Below are positions 17,355-25,001 of a DNA stretch of 48,717 nt, in pieces. The first letter of the stretch is position 1; every line of letters starts with the position of its first letter. The translations under genes and the position numbers were made by a program. The stretch is from Microvirga sp. ACRRW (GTDB lineage Bacteria > Pseudomonadota > Alphaproteobacteria > Rhizobiales > Beijerinckiaceae), in NCBI RefSeq assembly GCF_022346925.1, contig NZ_JAKRNJ010000013.1, forward strand, positions 1 through 48,717, read 5' to 3'. The notes beneath the pieces were generated by a model that made no database searches, had not been told where the DNA came from, and was given only the letters and a program-made list of their open reading frames with translations.

Positions 17355-19183
17355 TGGACCGTTCCATCGACCACGATCTTGCCCGCGCCGAGTCGCTGCT
17401 GGCGCGGTTAGAGGGAAGGCGCGATGCGATTGCTCTGCGCCTAGCCGAACTGACGCGTGAGATTGAGCTCGCTAAAGGACGCCTCGCGGTTAAGGATGAG
17501 GTGGAGGCCTTCATCGAGGCGGTGCATGGCAGTGCCAACCGCCGCAATCTTGCAGCCTTCGAGACCTTGCTGACGGCTCTCGTGCAGGAGGTGCTGCCGG
17601 GCGAGAAACCTGTCGCGTTGGAGCTATCCACCGAGCGTGGCTTGGCCTCGCTCGATATTTGTGTGCGCCGTCCGGACGAGACGTTGGAAGACGTGTTGGA
17701 AGACAATGGCGGTGCGCTCACCAACGTGATCGGCATGGCGCTGCGGCTCATCGCGGTAGTGAAGGCGGATGTCGCACGCTTTCTTGCGCTTGATGAAGCC
17801 GATTGCTGGATCGCGCCGGACCGCGTGTCGTCCTTTTACAGGGTTCTGGAGGACGGCGCCGCGCGTCTCGGCGTGCAGTGCTTTGCGGTCTCCCATCATG
17901 ACCTGTCGCAGTTCTCGGACAAGTTCCATATTGCGCGCATTATCGGTGAGCCTATCGGCGGCGTCGATGTGCAATCCGCCGATTGCAGCACGGCCTGGGA
18001 CGATGCGCAGCCTGGACTGCGTTTCATCCGGCTCGTCAACGTACAGGCCTACAAAGATGCGACGCTCCACTTGAGCCCTGGCGTGAATGCGCTGATCGGA
18101 CCGAACAACCGCGGCAAGTCCACCTTCATCCGCGCCCTGCGCGCTGTGTTCTATGGCGAGGCGCGCGACAGCCTCGTGCGGGCCAGTGCTAAATCCGCGA
18201 TGGTCGAGATTGGCGTTGCAGGCAAGCGCACTTTACGCTTCACGCGACAGCCACGCCGTTCCCCGATCAACATCTGGTCTCTCCATGAGGCGGATGGCTC
18301 CGTGGTGGAAGAGAAGGGCATGCGCTACGAGACAGGCGGGCGCAACGTGCCGGATTGGGTGAGCGATCTTTTCCGCATCACAAAGGTGGAAGATCTCGAC
18401 GTTCATATCGCGCACCAGAAATTCCCGGTGTTTCTGCTGGGCGAGACCGCTTCACGCCGCTCGGCTGTTCTCTCAATCGGGCAGGAGGCGAGCTACATCC
18501 GCGACATGCTGGTGATCCATCGCGAGCGCTGCACCCGCGACAACGCCATCGTCCGTAACGGCGAGCGGGAACTGGCCTCGTTGCAGGAGACGCTGGCGAG
18601 CCTGGAGGAGATCACTGTCCTGAAAGGCAGGATGAGCGCCCTTCGCGAACAGGCACGCCGGATTGAAACCGGGGCCGGGCATTTGCAGAACCTGCAGGAT
18701 CATGCTGCGCGATTGGCGAGCCTCACGCGGCAGATCAGAAAGACAGAAGCGCGCATACAGGCGACGCACATACTGCCGCAGCCGGAGCGGATCGCTGATC
18801 TCGCGCGAAGGGTCGAGCATGCCCGCGAGCGCGAGCGCATCGGTCGTCAGGTTTTGCAACTGAGCCAAGATTTAGCGTCGAGCAGGACGCGTCTGGCAGC
18901 GCTTCAGGCATTGCCCGATGAGGCCCCAAGCCTTGAAAACACGGATTCCGCACAAAACATGCTGAAGCGTCTCACCGATCTTCGCAGCGCTGCTCTGATT
19001 GCCAAGAGCCGCATGGCGCAGATCGAGGAGGGCATAACATCCGTGCAGGCCGAGATGGCGCACTTCATGGAGGAGACCGGCGGGCTTTGCCCGACCTGCG
19101 GCTCTCCGGTGAGCGCGGAAAACCTTTTGGAGCATCATGCTCATTCCTCTCATCCCTCGCCGCCGGAGCGGCTAACCGCATGA
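17354..19183 (+). CDS. Rad50/SbcC-like ATPase with permuted lobe order and C-terminal zinc hook
   Basis: A 609-residue ABC-type ATPase of the SMC/Rad50 kind with domains in unusual order. Residues 1-55 form a short coiled coil. Residues 70-195 form what is normally the C-terminal lobe: a signature-like DNGGALTNVIGMALRLIAV (about 117-135), Walker B FLALDEAD (about 143-150) and switch SHHD (about 180-183). Residues 222-370 form the normally N-terminal lobe: FIRLVNVQAYKD, then Walker A GPNNRGKST (Lys255). A coiled coil follows (about 390-570), and a CPTC zinc-hook motif (Cys579, Cys582) lies 27 residues from the end. Canonical Rad50 runs N-lobe, coil, hook, coil, C-lobe. The ATG at 17354 overlaps the previous stop and the TGA overlaps the Mre11-like gene by 4 bases. 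The expected role is ATP-gated DNA end processing. Confidence 0.88.
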   Translation: MDRSIDHDLARAESLLARLEGRRDAIALRLAELTREIELAKGRLAVKDEVEAFIEAVHGSANRRNLAAFETLLTALVQEVLPGEKPVALELSTERGLASLDICVRRPDETLEDVLEDNGGALTNVIGMALRLIAVVKADVARFLALDEADCWIAPDRVSSFYRVLEDGAARLGVQCFAVSHHDLSQFSDKFHIARIIGEPIGGVDVQSADCSTAWDDAQPGLRFIRLVNVQAYKDATLHLSPGVNALIGPNNRGKSTFIRALRAVFYGEARDSLVRASAKSAMVEIGVAGKRTLRFTRQPRRSPINIWSLHEADGSVVEEKGMRYETGGRNVPDWVSDLFRITKVEDLDVHIAHQKFPVFLLGETASRRSAVLSIGQEASYIRDMLVIHRERCTRDNAIVRNGERELASLQETLASLEEITVLKGRMSALREQARRIETGAGHLQNLQDHAARLASLTRQIRKTEARIQATHILPQPERIADLARRVEHARERERIGRQVLQLSQDLASSRTRLAALQALPDEAPSLENTDSAQNMLKRLTDLRSAALIAKSRMAQIEEGITSVQAEMAHFMEETGGLCPTCGSPVSAENLLEHHAHSSHPSPPERLTA

Positions 19184-20178
19184 TCCTGTCCGGAGATCGT
19201 CTCCAGCCTGTCACCTGCAGCGGCCTTCTTGTCATCGGCGATCCGCATGTGGGTTCGCGGCGCCCGGGCCGGCGCAAGGATACGGTGTGGCCGCAAGCCG
19301 TCCTCGGTAAGCTCGAGCGTTGTGTTGCGATCGCCAACGAGCGTGGTCTCGCGCCGGTCATCCTGGGCGATCTCTTCGATCGGCCCGTAGAGCCGGACGA
19401 GGCACTAAAGAACCAGCTCATCCGTACCCTCAAGGGGTTTCATCATCGCCCCCTCGTGAATGTGGGCAACCACGACATCCAGCACATGACGCTTACTGAC
19501 AGCGACACGCTGGCGCTTTTGGGGTTATGCGATGTGGTCGATGTGGTGGCGACATCCGCTCCCGTCGCCGAATTCCAGATCGGCACACGACGCTTGGGTG
19601 TCGGCATGACGCCTTATGGACAGTCGATCCCGACGGATGCGCGCGGCTCCTTCACGGGCGTCGATCTGCACACCTGGTTCACGCATCACGACATCGCCTT
19701 CGATGGCGGCTATCCCGGCGCGGTGCCTCCCTTCGCGGTCGAGGGCTGCGATGTGCTCATCAACGGGCACATTCATAAGACGCAGAAGGCTGTTCTAGCC
19801 GGACGCACGCGTTGGCTCAATCCTGGCAACATCAATCGCCAGTCGGTGGACTTGGCCGATCACGTCCCGCGCGCCTGGATTCTCGATGCGGGCGGTGAAC
19901 TGGAGGCGCAGGAGCTGCCGCACGAGCGCAATGTGTTCGATCTGACGGGCCGCATTGTCGAGGCCGCCGATGGTGGTATGGTAGCCCGCGAGGTCGAGAG
20001 CGCCTTCGTCACGCTGCTCCAGGCGGAATCTTCGACCGAGCTGAAGCGCAGTGGCGACGGGTCTATTGTCCGCGATGAGATCGAGGCGAAATTCGTGGCG
20101 GACAACACGTCGGATGCGGTGCGTGCCATCGTCCGCTCGCTCCTGAGCGAAGCGGTGGAGCGGCACGCGGAGTCTTAA
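19180..20178 (+). CDS. Mre11/SbcD-like metallophosphoesterase
   Basis: A 332-residue predicted nuclease partner of the Rad50-like ATPase. I chose the ATG at 19180, which overlaps the ATPase stop (ATGA), over an upstream in-frame start inside that gene. All five calcineurin-type metal-binding motifs are present in order: DPHVG (Asp21, His23), GDLFDRP (Asp64, Asp67), GNHD (about 96-99), THHD (about 168-171) and GHIH (about 196-199). A C-terminal region of about 100 residues, mixed charged and helical, could be the capping or ATPase-binding part. The stop overlaps that of the convergent gene. A DNA exo/endonuclease activity is expected from the family and the neighbour; single-stranded against double-stranded preference cannot be told. 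Confidence 0.9.
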   Translation: MILSGDRLQPVTCSGLLVIGDPHVGSRRPGRRKDTVWPQAVLGKLERCVAIANERGLAPVILGDLFDRPVEPDEALKNQLIRTLKGFHHRPLVNVGNHDIQHMTLTDSDTLALLGLCDVVDVVATSAPVAEFQIGTRRLGVGMTPYGQSIPTDARGSFTGVDLHTWFTHHDIAFDGGYPGAVPPFAVEGCDVLINGHIHKTQKAVLAGRTRWLNPGNINRQSVDLADHVPRAWILDAGGELEAQELPHERNVFDLTGRIVEAADGGMVAREVESAFVTLLQAESSTELKRSGDGSIVRDEIEAKFVADNTSDAVRAIVRSLLSEAVERHAES

Positions 20179-20825
20179 AACGCAAAGGGATCCGTATAGG
20201 GCAGGCGTCGTCGGCGCACCTGCGTTTCCGGCAGGATCGGGCGACTGATGTCGACGGCGATCAACCCCTCGCAGGCAAGCGCCAGCACGGCGGCGACCCC
20301 GTCCTGCGTATTCATGACGGCACCTGCGCAATCCACCAGCCGCATGGTGCCCACCTCGTCGAGCTGATGCAGAACGCGCACCCGGTCGCCTGCCGTCACA
20401 GGCGTGCGCCTGCAAGCGGTGATCAGGCGTAAGCTCGTGAAGCGTGGCTCGGCGCGGATGCTGGCTGCAGTCTCGATGGAAAAGTGGCGTCCATCCTCAG
20501 AGGCAAGGCCATGGATTGCTGCCGTGCGCAGCGGATGTGTGAGCAAGTCCTCGTCGGTCAGTACATCGACGAGAAGGGACTGGCCGTCGCGGGCGATCTC
20601 GAAATCGGCGATATGCTCGATAGTGCGATCCCCGATCGTGAACTCGGCTGGATCCGCCGGTGCCCGCAAGGACTCGATCTCTGGGTCGAGTTCACAGATC
20701 GCCAGGAAGTCGGCGATCAAGGTGTTGCGGGTCAAAGGTGCTGCGGGCCGCTTTTGAGCGCGGCGGGTTCCCTGGCGTCGCTCCGAGCGGCGGTCGGACA
20801 GGTCGAGGATCGCTGGTGCGGACAT
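20175..20825 (-). CDS. LexA-controlled protein, possibly degenerate PD-(D/E)XK nuclease fold
   Basis: A 216-residue protein. I chose the ATG at 20825 with GGAGG 4 bases upstream; the open frame extends 15 codons further without a ribosome site. After a basic N-terminus (about residues 10-30), the segment HIADFEIARDGQSLLVDVL at about 86-105 resembles the core of TnsA-like and other PD-(D/E)XK nucleases (xDF, strand, then [DE]-x-K), but the catalytic Lys position is not Lys. A second domain at about 140-200 may be winged-helix-like. The family assignment is weak. Its LexA-overlapped promoter and its place beside the Rad50/Mre11-like genes (stop codons overlap, convergent) point to DNA repair. 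Confidence 0.65.
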   Translation of the reverse strand: MSAPAILDLSDRRSERRQGTRRAQKRPAAPLTRNTLIADFLAICELDPEIESLRAPADPAEFTIGDRTIEHIADFEIARDGQSLLVDVLTDEDLLTHPLRTAAIHGLASEDGRHFSIETAASIRAEPRFTSLRLITACRRTPVTAGDRVRVLHQLDEVGTMRLVDCAGAVMNTQDGVAAVLALACEGLIAVDISRPILPETQVRRRRLPYTDPFAF

Positions 20826-20908
20826 CGGGCCTCCAGGGTCAAAAAATGAATGAACAAGGACGAGGGCCATGCGGCTTAAACCGGATCAAATTCAGCCCCT
20901 CCAATGCG

Positions 20909-20940
20909 GAACAAATATGGAACATGCGATCTGAAGTCAA
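20909..20940 (-). promoter_or_regulatory. LexA box and promoter of the gene starting at 20825
   Basis: GAAC-AAATATG-GAAC at 20909-20923 is a perfect LexA box. On the minus strand TTGACT (20940-20935), a 17-base spacer and TATTTG (20917-20912) form the promoter, with the operator covering the -10. The start codon lies 84 bases downstream. Confidence 0.85.
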
Positions 20941-21073
20941 ATCAAGAAGAGGCAATCCTTTCCTCGCGGAAGCCTTCGCGCCAATGATCTGCGGTGGGGC
21001 GTTGGGTCAAAATGACGCTCCAGATAAGAAGCTGATATAGAATGGCTTTTCCCCTCATTCACTCACTCTGTCA

Positions 21074-21116
21074 TTGGACCCGCGAGGCGTAATCTGTTAT
21101 AGAACAAACAACGAAC
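21074..21116 (+). promoter_or_regulatory. LexA box and promoter of the gene starting at 21191
   Basis: TTGGAC (21074-21079), 18 bases, then TATAGA (21098-21103) form a promoter. The perfect LexA box GAAC-AAACAAC-GAAC (21102-21116) overlaps the end of the -10 and the expected start site, an arrangement that gives tight repression. Confidence 0.87.
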
Positions 21117-21190
21117 GCGCCTGCTTTGGGAGAAGTCCCAAAAGAGCGTGAGACCGGTTTTGCGGGCATGTGAGAGAGAGACAGATCGAG

Positions 21191-21859
21191 ATGAACACAG
21201 CAGACAAAAAAATTGCCGAGGTGCTTGCAAAATTCGACGAGCCGATGGCCGGTAATGTCTGGCGCGTCCAGGGCACCGCAGTGATCTATCACAAGACATT
21301 AGAGCGCATTGCCGCCCAGGCGAAGGTCAGCTTCGATGAGCCAAAGATTATCCGCGCCGAGCGTGATGAGGCGGTGATTCAGGTCACCGGCCGCATGGGC
21401 GAGCGTGTGGAATGGTCCATAGGCGAGGCCCTGATTGGCGTGAATTATCGCGTTTCCGGCAAGCAGGCGGCTTATGTTTATGCCATGGCCGAGAAGCGTG
21501 CGAAGGACCGCGTCATTCTCAAGCTCATCGAGCTTCACGGCTTCGTCTATTCGGAGGAAGAGGCTGACGAGTTCAAGCAGAGCCGTCCTGGCTATGCCGA
21601 ACAGCATGTGGAGGCTGAGCGCACTGAGGTCGAAAAGACCAAGGTCGAGGTCACGGCCGACGGCAATGTGGAGGACGAGCTGAAACAGAAGATCAAGAAG
21701 GCGAAGACCATCAACGCCGTGACCGATCTCATGCTCCATGCCGACACCCAGAAAGTCCTCGCTGCGCTGCCGGAAGGCATCCGCGACGAAATCCGCGATT
21801 TCGCCAAGGCGCGCCTCGTGGAACTCGGCTGGCCGACCAAGAAGGCTGCGGCAGCCTAA
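21191..21859 (+). CDS. LexA-controlled protein, possibly Rad52/Sak-like single-strand annealing
   Basis: A 222-residue protein. I chose the ATG at 21191; an upstream in-frame codon at 21170 lies too close to the LexA box. The N-terminal half is a compact alpha/beta region in which AEKRAKDRVILKLIELHG (about 105-122) resembles the helix ending the Rad52/Sak/ERF-type annealing core (AExxAxxRAL pattern) of phage recombinases. The middle (about 135-165) is highly charged and probably a linker. The C-terminal 55 residues (KAKTINAVTDLMLHAD, then FAKARLVELGW) form a small helical domain. The similarity is weak and could be chance; the SOS promoter supports a DNA-repair role. A terminator follows directly. 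Confidence 0.68.
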   Translation: MNTADKKIAEVLAKFDEPMAGNVWRVQGTAVIYHKTLERIAAQAKVSFDEPKIIRAERDEAVIQVTGRMGERVEWSIGEALIGVNYRVSGKQAAYVYAMAEKRAKDRVILKLIELHGFVYSEEEADEFKQSRPGYAEQHVEAERTEVEKTKVEVTADGNVEDELKQKIKKAKTINAVTDLMLHADTQKVLAALPEGIRDEIRDFAKARLVELGWPTKKAAAA

Positions 21860-21871
21860 ATATTTCCTTCC

Positions 21872-21904
21872 AGGCGGGGCGGCTCCGGCCGCCTCGTTTT
21901 TTGT
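21872..21904 (+). terminator. Intrinsic terminator after the 222-residue SOS gene
   Basis: GGCGGC (21878-21883), loop TCCG, GCCGCC (21888-21893), extended by outer AGGCGG/CCGCCT pairings, followed by TCGTTTTTTG. Typical intrinsic terminator 13 bases after the stop codon. Confidence 0.85.
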
Positions 21905-21955
21905 GCCGACTTAGCTTATGATGCGTTGTCTGACTATGACGCGGGTAGAGCCTTG

Positions 21956-22120
21956 ATGAGCATCGGCACAGAACAAACCATTATCGAGCGGCGAACGGGT
22001 CGGGCCCTCATTCTGGCGGCCGTTCTATGCCTCATGGGTGCCGGTGGTCTCCTCTGGTGGCATCAGGGCGGCGCGATCTTCAATGATCTGGTTCTCACCA
22101 CATTGGCATGGTGCTTTTGA
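21956..22120 (+). CDS. Small single-pass membrane protein, unknown
   Basis: A 54-residue product beginning MSIGTEQTIIERRTGRALI, with one hydrophobic helix at about residues 17-37 (LILAAVLCLMGAGGLLWW). The ATG at 21956 has a weak GGGTAGAG upstream; an in-frame start at 21926 would add ten residues. It overlaps the 3' end of the convergent glycosyltransferase gene by 58 bases. Arg residues before the helix and a short acidic N-terminus suggest N-in topology. No family is recognised; whether it is expressed is uncertain. Confidence 0.45.
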   Translation: MSIGTEQTIIERRTGRALILAAVLCLMGAGGLLWWHQGGAIFNDLVLTTLAWCF

Positions 22121-23952
22121 AGCATCCCTGAGCGTGATGTGCGCGCCAATCCGTGACTAGTCTTGTTCCAGCGAGATGGCGCAACAATGAGCTCCCATAA
22201 ACCGCGCCATGCTGCGAGGCTGACAAGCCCGTAGTAGAGCGGCAGCAGAATTGTCCAAGGCAGCAGTCGCCACAAGCGCCGGCGATGCAATGCGACCAGG
22301 GCTGGGATGAAAAGCGACATCATGCCGAACGTAAACAGGCTCAGGCTTTGTGCATGCATGATCCTATGCAGGGTCATGCTGCTCGACCAAGACGTCCCGG
22401 TGATCCATAGGGTGATTAAAAATCCCATGCAGAACGGATAAATGAGCGCGCTCAGCACCGTTCCCGCCATCAAGGCCATGCCCGCATAGAAGCGCCAGAA
22501 GCCGAGCTGCGATAACGTGGAAGTAGGATTGCGGCCATGTGCGATGCTGGTTTGCATGAAGCCTTTCATCCACCGCGTCCGTTGACCCATCCATTCCTTG
22601 AATGTGCCGGGCGCCTCCTCGAATGTTGACGATGGAAGATCGGCGACATCATATCCAAAGCGCGCGAGGCGGATGCCGAGATCTGCGTCCTCGGTCACGT
22701 TCCAGGCGTCCCAACCATGGATCTTCCTGATGATCGCGGTGCGGAAATGATTTGACGTGCCGCCAAGCGGAATGGGGCTGCCGATCTGGGCAAGGCCTGG
22801 ATTGAAGACATCGAACAAAGCGGCGTATTCGATGGTGAAAAGTCGCGTGATCCAGGAATCGTCCGTGTTGTCGATGGTCAGCCGCGCCTGCAGGCAGGCC
22901 ACATTCCGTGGCTGTCGTGAGAAGGCGGAGCAGGCCAGGCGCAATTGCGCTGGTTCGGGCATATCCTCGGCATCGTAGACTACCGTGTAGCGACCGCGAG
23001 CGAGCGGCAAGGCGACATTCAGAGCGCGCGGTTTCGTGCGAGGCTCTCCCGGCGGAGCAACGATGATCTCGACATTGGCCGGAAGACGAAGTCTGCGGAG
23101 TATGGATATTGTCTCGCCGTCGTCTGCTTCCAGCACGATCTTGATGTCGAGCTTGACGGTCGGGTAGTCGAGCCGTTTGAGCGCTGCGATCAGTCGCGAA
23201 GCAATGCGCCGTTCCCGATAAAGCGGAACGATGATCGTATAGATCGGCAGGGCGGAATCGGGCGCACGGGGAGGATACGTTATCGGCTGTAAGGGATTGC
23301 TCAGGATCGAGGCTGCCAAACGCAACACCACGAGGCAGAGAAAGAGTATGCTCAAGGTCATGCTGAGCGCCATGATCGTCGGGTTTGGGAACGCGACGAA
23401 GCTGGAAGACAGGATCAGCGCAGCCAGAGTCGTTCCTGCGATCTGCGCGATACTGGCGCCCTTATAGTTGGACAGGGCAGGGGCCGCGTGGTGCAGCTCA
23501 AGAGCGGCTCGATGGGCGATCATGCCGCTATGGATGCGGAAGACGGCATCTCTCAATAGAGATGGCGCGGTGACAGCAAGAGGAACTGCGAGAAACCGAC
23601 CCTGAAGTATCCGCACGAGATCTCGGCCCCGGGGAGCCACGACAAAGCCGCCGCTTCTGACTGCAAGCGGTGCAAGGCCAGTCATGATGCTTTCAGGATG
23701 GCGGGCCGCCCGGGACAGGGGAGGGTTGGACAGAAAGGGAAGGCTCAGCTCGGCAGCGAGAGCACGGTAGAACTCGACTTCCCCGACCTGACCCGACTTG
23801 AGAAGCACTTCATCTGCAAAAACGCCTGTCAACTCGGCGATCATGGCCGCATCACGCAAGATACGTGGCGGATAGCCGTGGCGGGCCAGAAAGCCGATCT
23901 CGACCGGAAGCACGGTTGACTGCGAGGCTTGCTCCGCTAGACCCTGCTTCAT
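22063..23952 (-). CDS. Family 2 membrane glycosyltransferase with N-terminal type II secretion ATPase-like domain
   Basis: A 629-residue processive-type glycosyltransferase of the inner membrane. The N-terminal 150 residues resemble the GSPII_E/MshE N-domain (LPVEIGFLARHGYPP, then GEVEFYRALAAELSLPFL), which often binds cyclic di-GMP or partner proteins. Two membrane helices follow (about 170-215). The catalytic GT2 domain (about 237-470) has EADD (275-278), DAED (327-330), the base motif TEDADLG (about 420) and QRTRW (457-461). Further helices lie at about 475-600. The motifs match cellulose- or beta-glucan-synthase-like enzymes, but the polymer cannot be told; no BcsB/BcsC or export genes lie nearby. 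The start is the first ATG in frame, without a clear ribosome site. Confidence 0.88.
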   Translation of the reverse strand: MKQGLAEQASQSTVLPVEIGFLARHGYPPRILRDAAMIAELTGVFADEVLLKSGQVGEVEFYRALAAELSLPFLSNPPLSRAARHPESIMTGLAPLAVRSGGFVVAPRGRDLVRILQGRFLAVPLAVTAPSLLRDAVFRIHSGMIAHRAALELHHAAPALSNYKGASIAQIAGTTLAALILSSSFVAFPNPTIMALSMTLSILFLCLVVLRLAASILSNPLQPITYPPRAPDSALPIYTIIVPLYRERRIASRLIAALKRLDYPTVKLDIKIVLEADDGETISILRRLRLPANVEIIVAPPGEPRTKPRALNVALPLARGRYTVVYDAEDMPEPAQLRLACSAFSRQPRNVACLQARLTIDNTDDSWITRLFTIEYAALFDVFNPGLAQIGSPIPLGGTSNHFRTAIIRKIHGWDAWNVTEDADLGIRLARFGYDVADLPSSTFEEAPGTFKEWMGQRTRWMKGFMQTSIAHGRNPTSTLSQLGFWRFYAGMALMAGTVLSALIYPFCMGFLITLWITGTSWSSSMTLHRIMHAQSLSLFTFGMMSLFIPALVALHRRRLWRLLPWTILLPLYYGLVSLAAWRGLWELIVAPSRWNKTSHGLARTSRSGMLQKHHANVVRTRSLKIAPP

Positions 23953-24023
23953 GCGCGAGCGCCGTTCCGGAGGCGTATTCGTGAGTGATACAGGGCAGCT
24001 GACAAGAGAGTATCGTCTTTAAG

Positions 24024-24908
24024 ATGAGTTATATCGTATCATTGGTTGCCTGCCTCGCGCGCAAGATCAAGAGTGCCCCAGGGGCATGGGCAGCTATTGC
24101 TCTTTCGGCAATGGGCGGGGCTGCTCAGGCTCAAACGGTTATGGTGCCCAATTTCTGGGATCCGAAGGCGCAGCTCGAACGCCCGGAAATTCCGACAACC
24201 CGCTCGATCCGCTTCCTCGTCGACGATGACTTTCCGCCCATGCATTTCCCTGGCCTCGATGGCACGCCGACAGGTTTCTCGGTCGAGCTGGCACGGGCGG
24301 CTTGCGAGAGGTTGGGGTTGACCTGCACGGTCCAGGTTCGCAGGTTCGACACTCTCCTCGGTGCCCTGGCGGAGAAGCAGGGGGATGTGGTTGCTGCCGC
24401 TATTCCAGTGACCACGGACCTGCGCCGGCGCTTTGCGGTAACTGCTCCCTACTTCAAGATCCCAGCGCGGCTCGCCACGAAAGTCGATCAGACGACCAAA
24501 GACATGCCGGCATTCTCGCCCAAGGTTCTCCAGGGCAAGACCATCGGCATTGTCGAGGGAACGGCGCATGAGGCTTTCGCCAAGGCCTTTATGCCCAATT
24601 CGACCCTCAAGCCCTTTACAGAGCTTACGGCTGCCGAGGCTGAGCTGAAGGCGGGCGGGGTCGATTATGTCTTTGCCGATGGGCTCAGCCTTGCTCTTTG
24701 GATCGGTGGCGAGGATGCCAACGGATGCTGCGTCTTCGCAGGCGGTCCCTATCTCGAGAGCCGTTTCTTCGGTGAGGGGATAGGGTTTGTGATGCGCAGC
24801 GAGGATGAAGCCCTGCGCCGGGCATTGGACTATGCCCTGCAGCAGCTCTGGAAAGAGGGCAAATACGCCGAGCTTTACCTGCGCTTCTTTCCCTTCAGCC
24901 CTTTCTGA
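24024..24908 (+). CDS. Periplasmic substrate-binding protein, amino-acid type (SBP_bac_3)
   Basis: A 294-residue binding protein. A signal peptide spans about residues 1-36 (hydrophobic WAAIALSAMGGAAQAQ, cleavage near AQA-QT). The mature part from about 57 follows the SBP_bac_3 fold: RFLVDDDFPPMHF, GFSVELARAACERLGL, GDVVAAAIPVT, GKTIGIVEGTAHEAF and DYVFADGLSLALWI. The ligand cannot be inferred. No ABC permease or ATPase gene is adjacent, so it is an orphan that may serve a distant transporter or a sensor. Its promoter would lie in the 71-base gap from the divergent glycosyltransferase. Confidence 0.9.
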   Translation: MSYIVSLVACLARKIKSAPGAWAAIALSAMGGAAQAQTVMVPNFWDPKAQLERPEIPTTRSIRFLVDDDFPPMHFPGLDGTPTGFSVELARAACERLGLTCTVQVRRFDTLLGALAEKQGDVVAAAIPVTTDLRRRFAVTAPYFKIPARLATKVDQTTKDMPAFSPKVLQGKTIGIVEGTAHEAFAKAFMPNSTLKPFTELTAAEAELKAGGVDYVFADGLSLALWIGGEDANGCCVFAGGPYLESRFFGEGIGFVMRSEDEALRRALDYALQQLWKEGKYAELYLRFFPFSPF

Positions 24909-25001
24909 GAGGGCAGGGCTGCTCAAGCCGCATTGACCCTAGAGGGTCTGATCCCTAGTGTGCCGCGCTTCAGGAAGCGTTTTTTCCCCAAAGCAAGGCC
25001 C

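Larger units (their letters stand above)
20826..21190. other. Divergent spacer with two LexA-controlled promoters
   Basis: This 365-base spacer between two divergent genes holds two perfect LexA boxes, at 20909-20923 and 21102-21116, one per direction. No small gene with a convincing ribosome site is seen. The DNA between the boxes (about 20941-21073) shows nothing I can identify. Confidence 0.7.
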
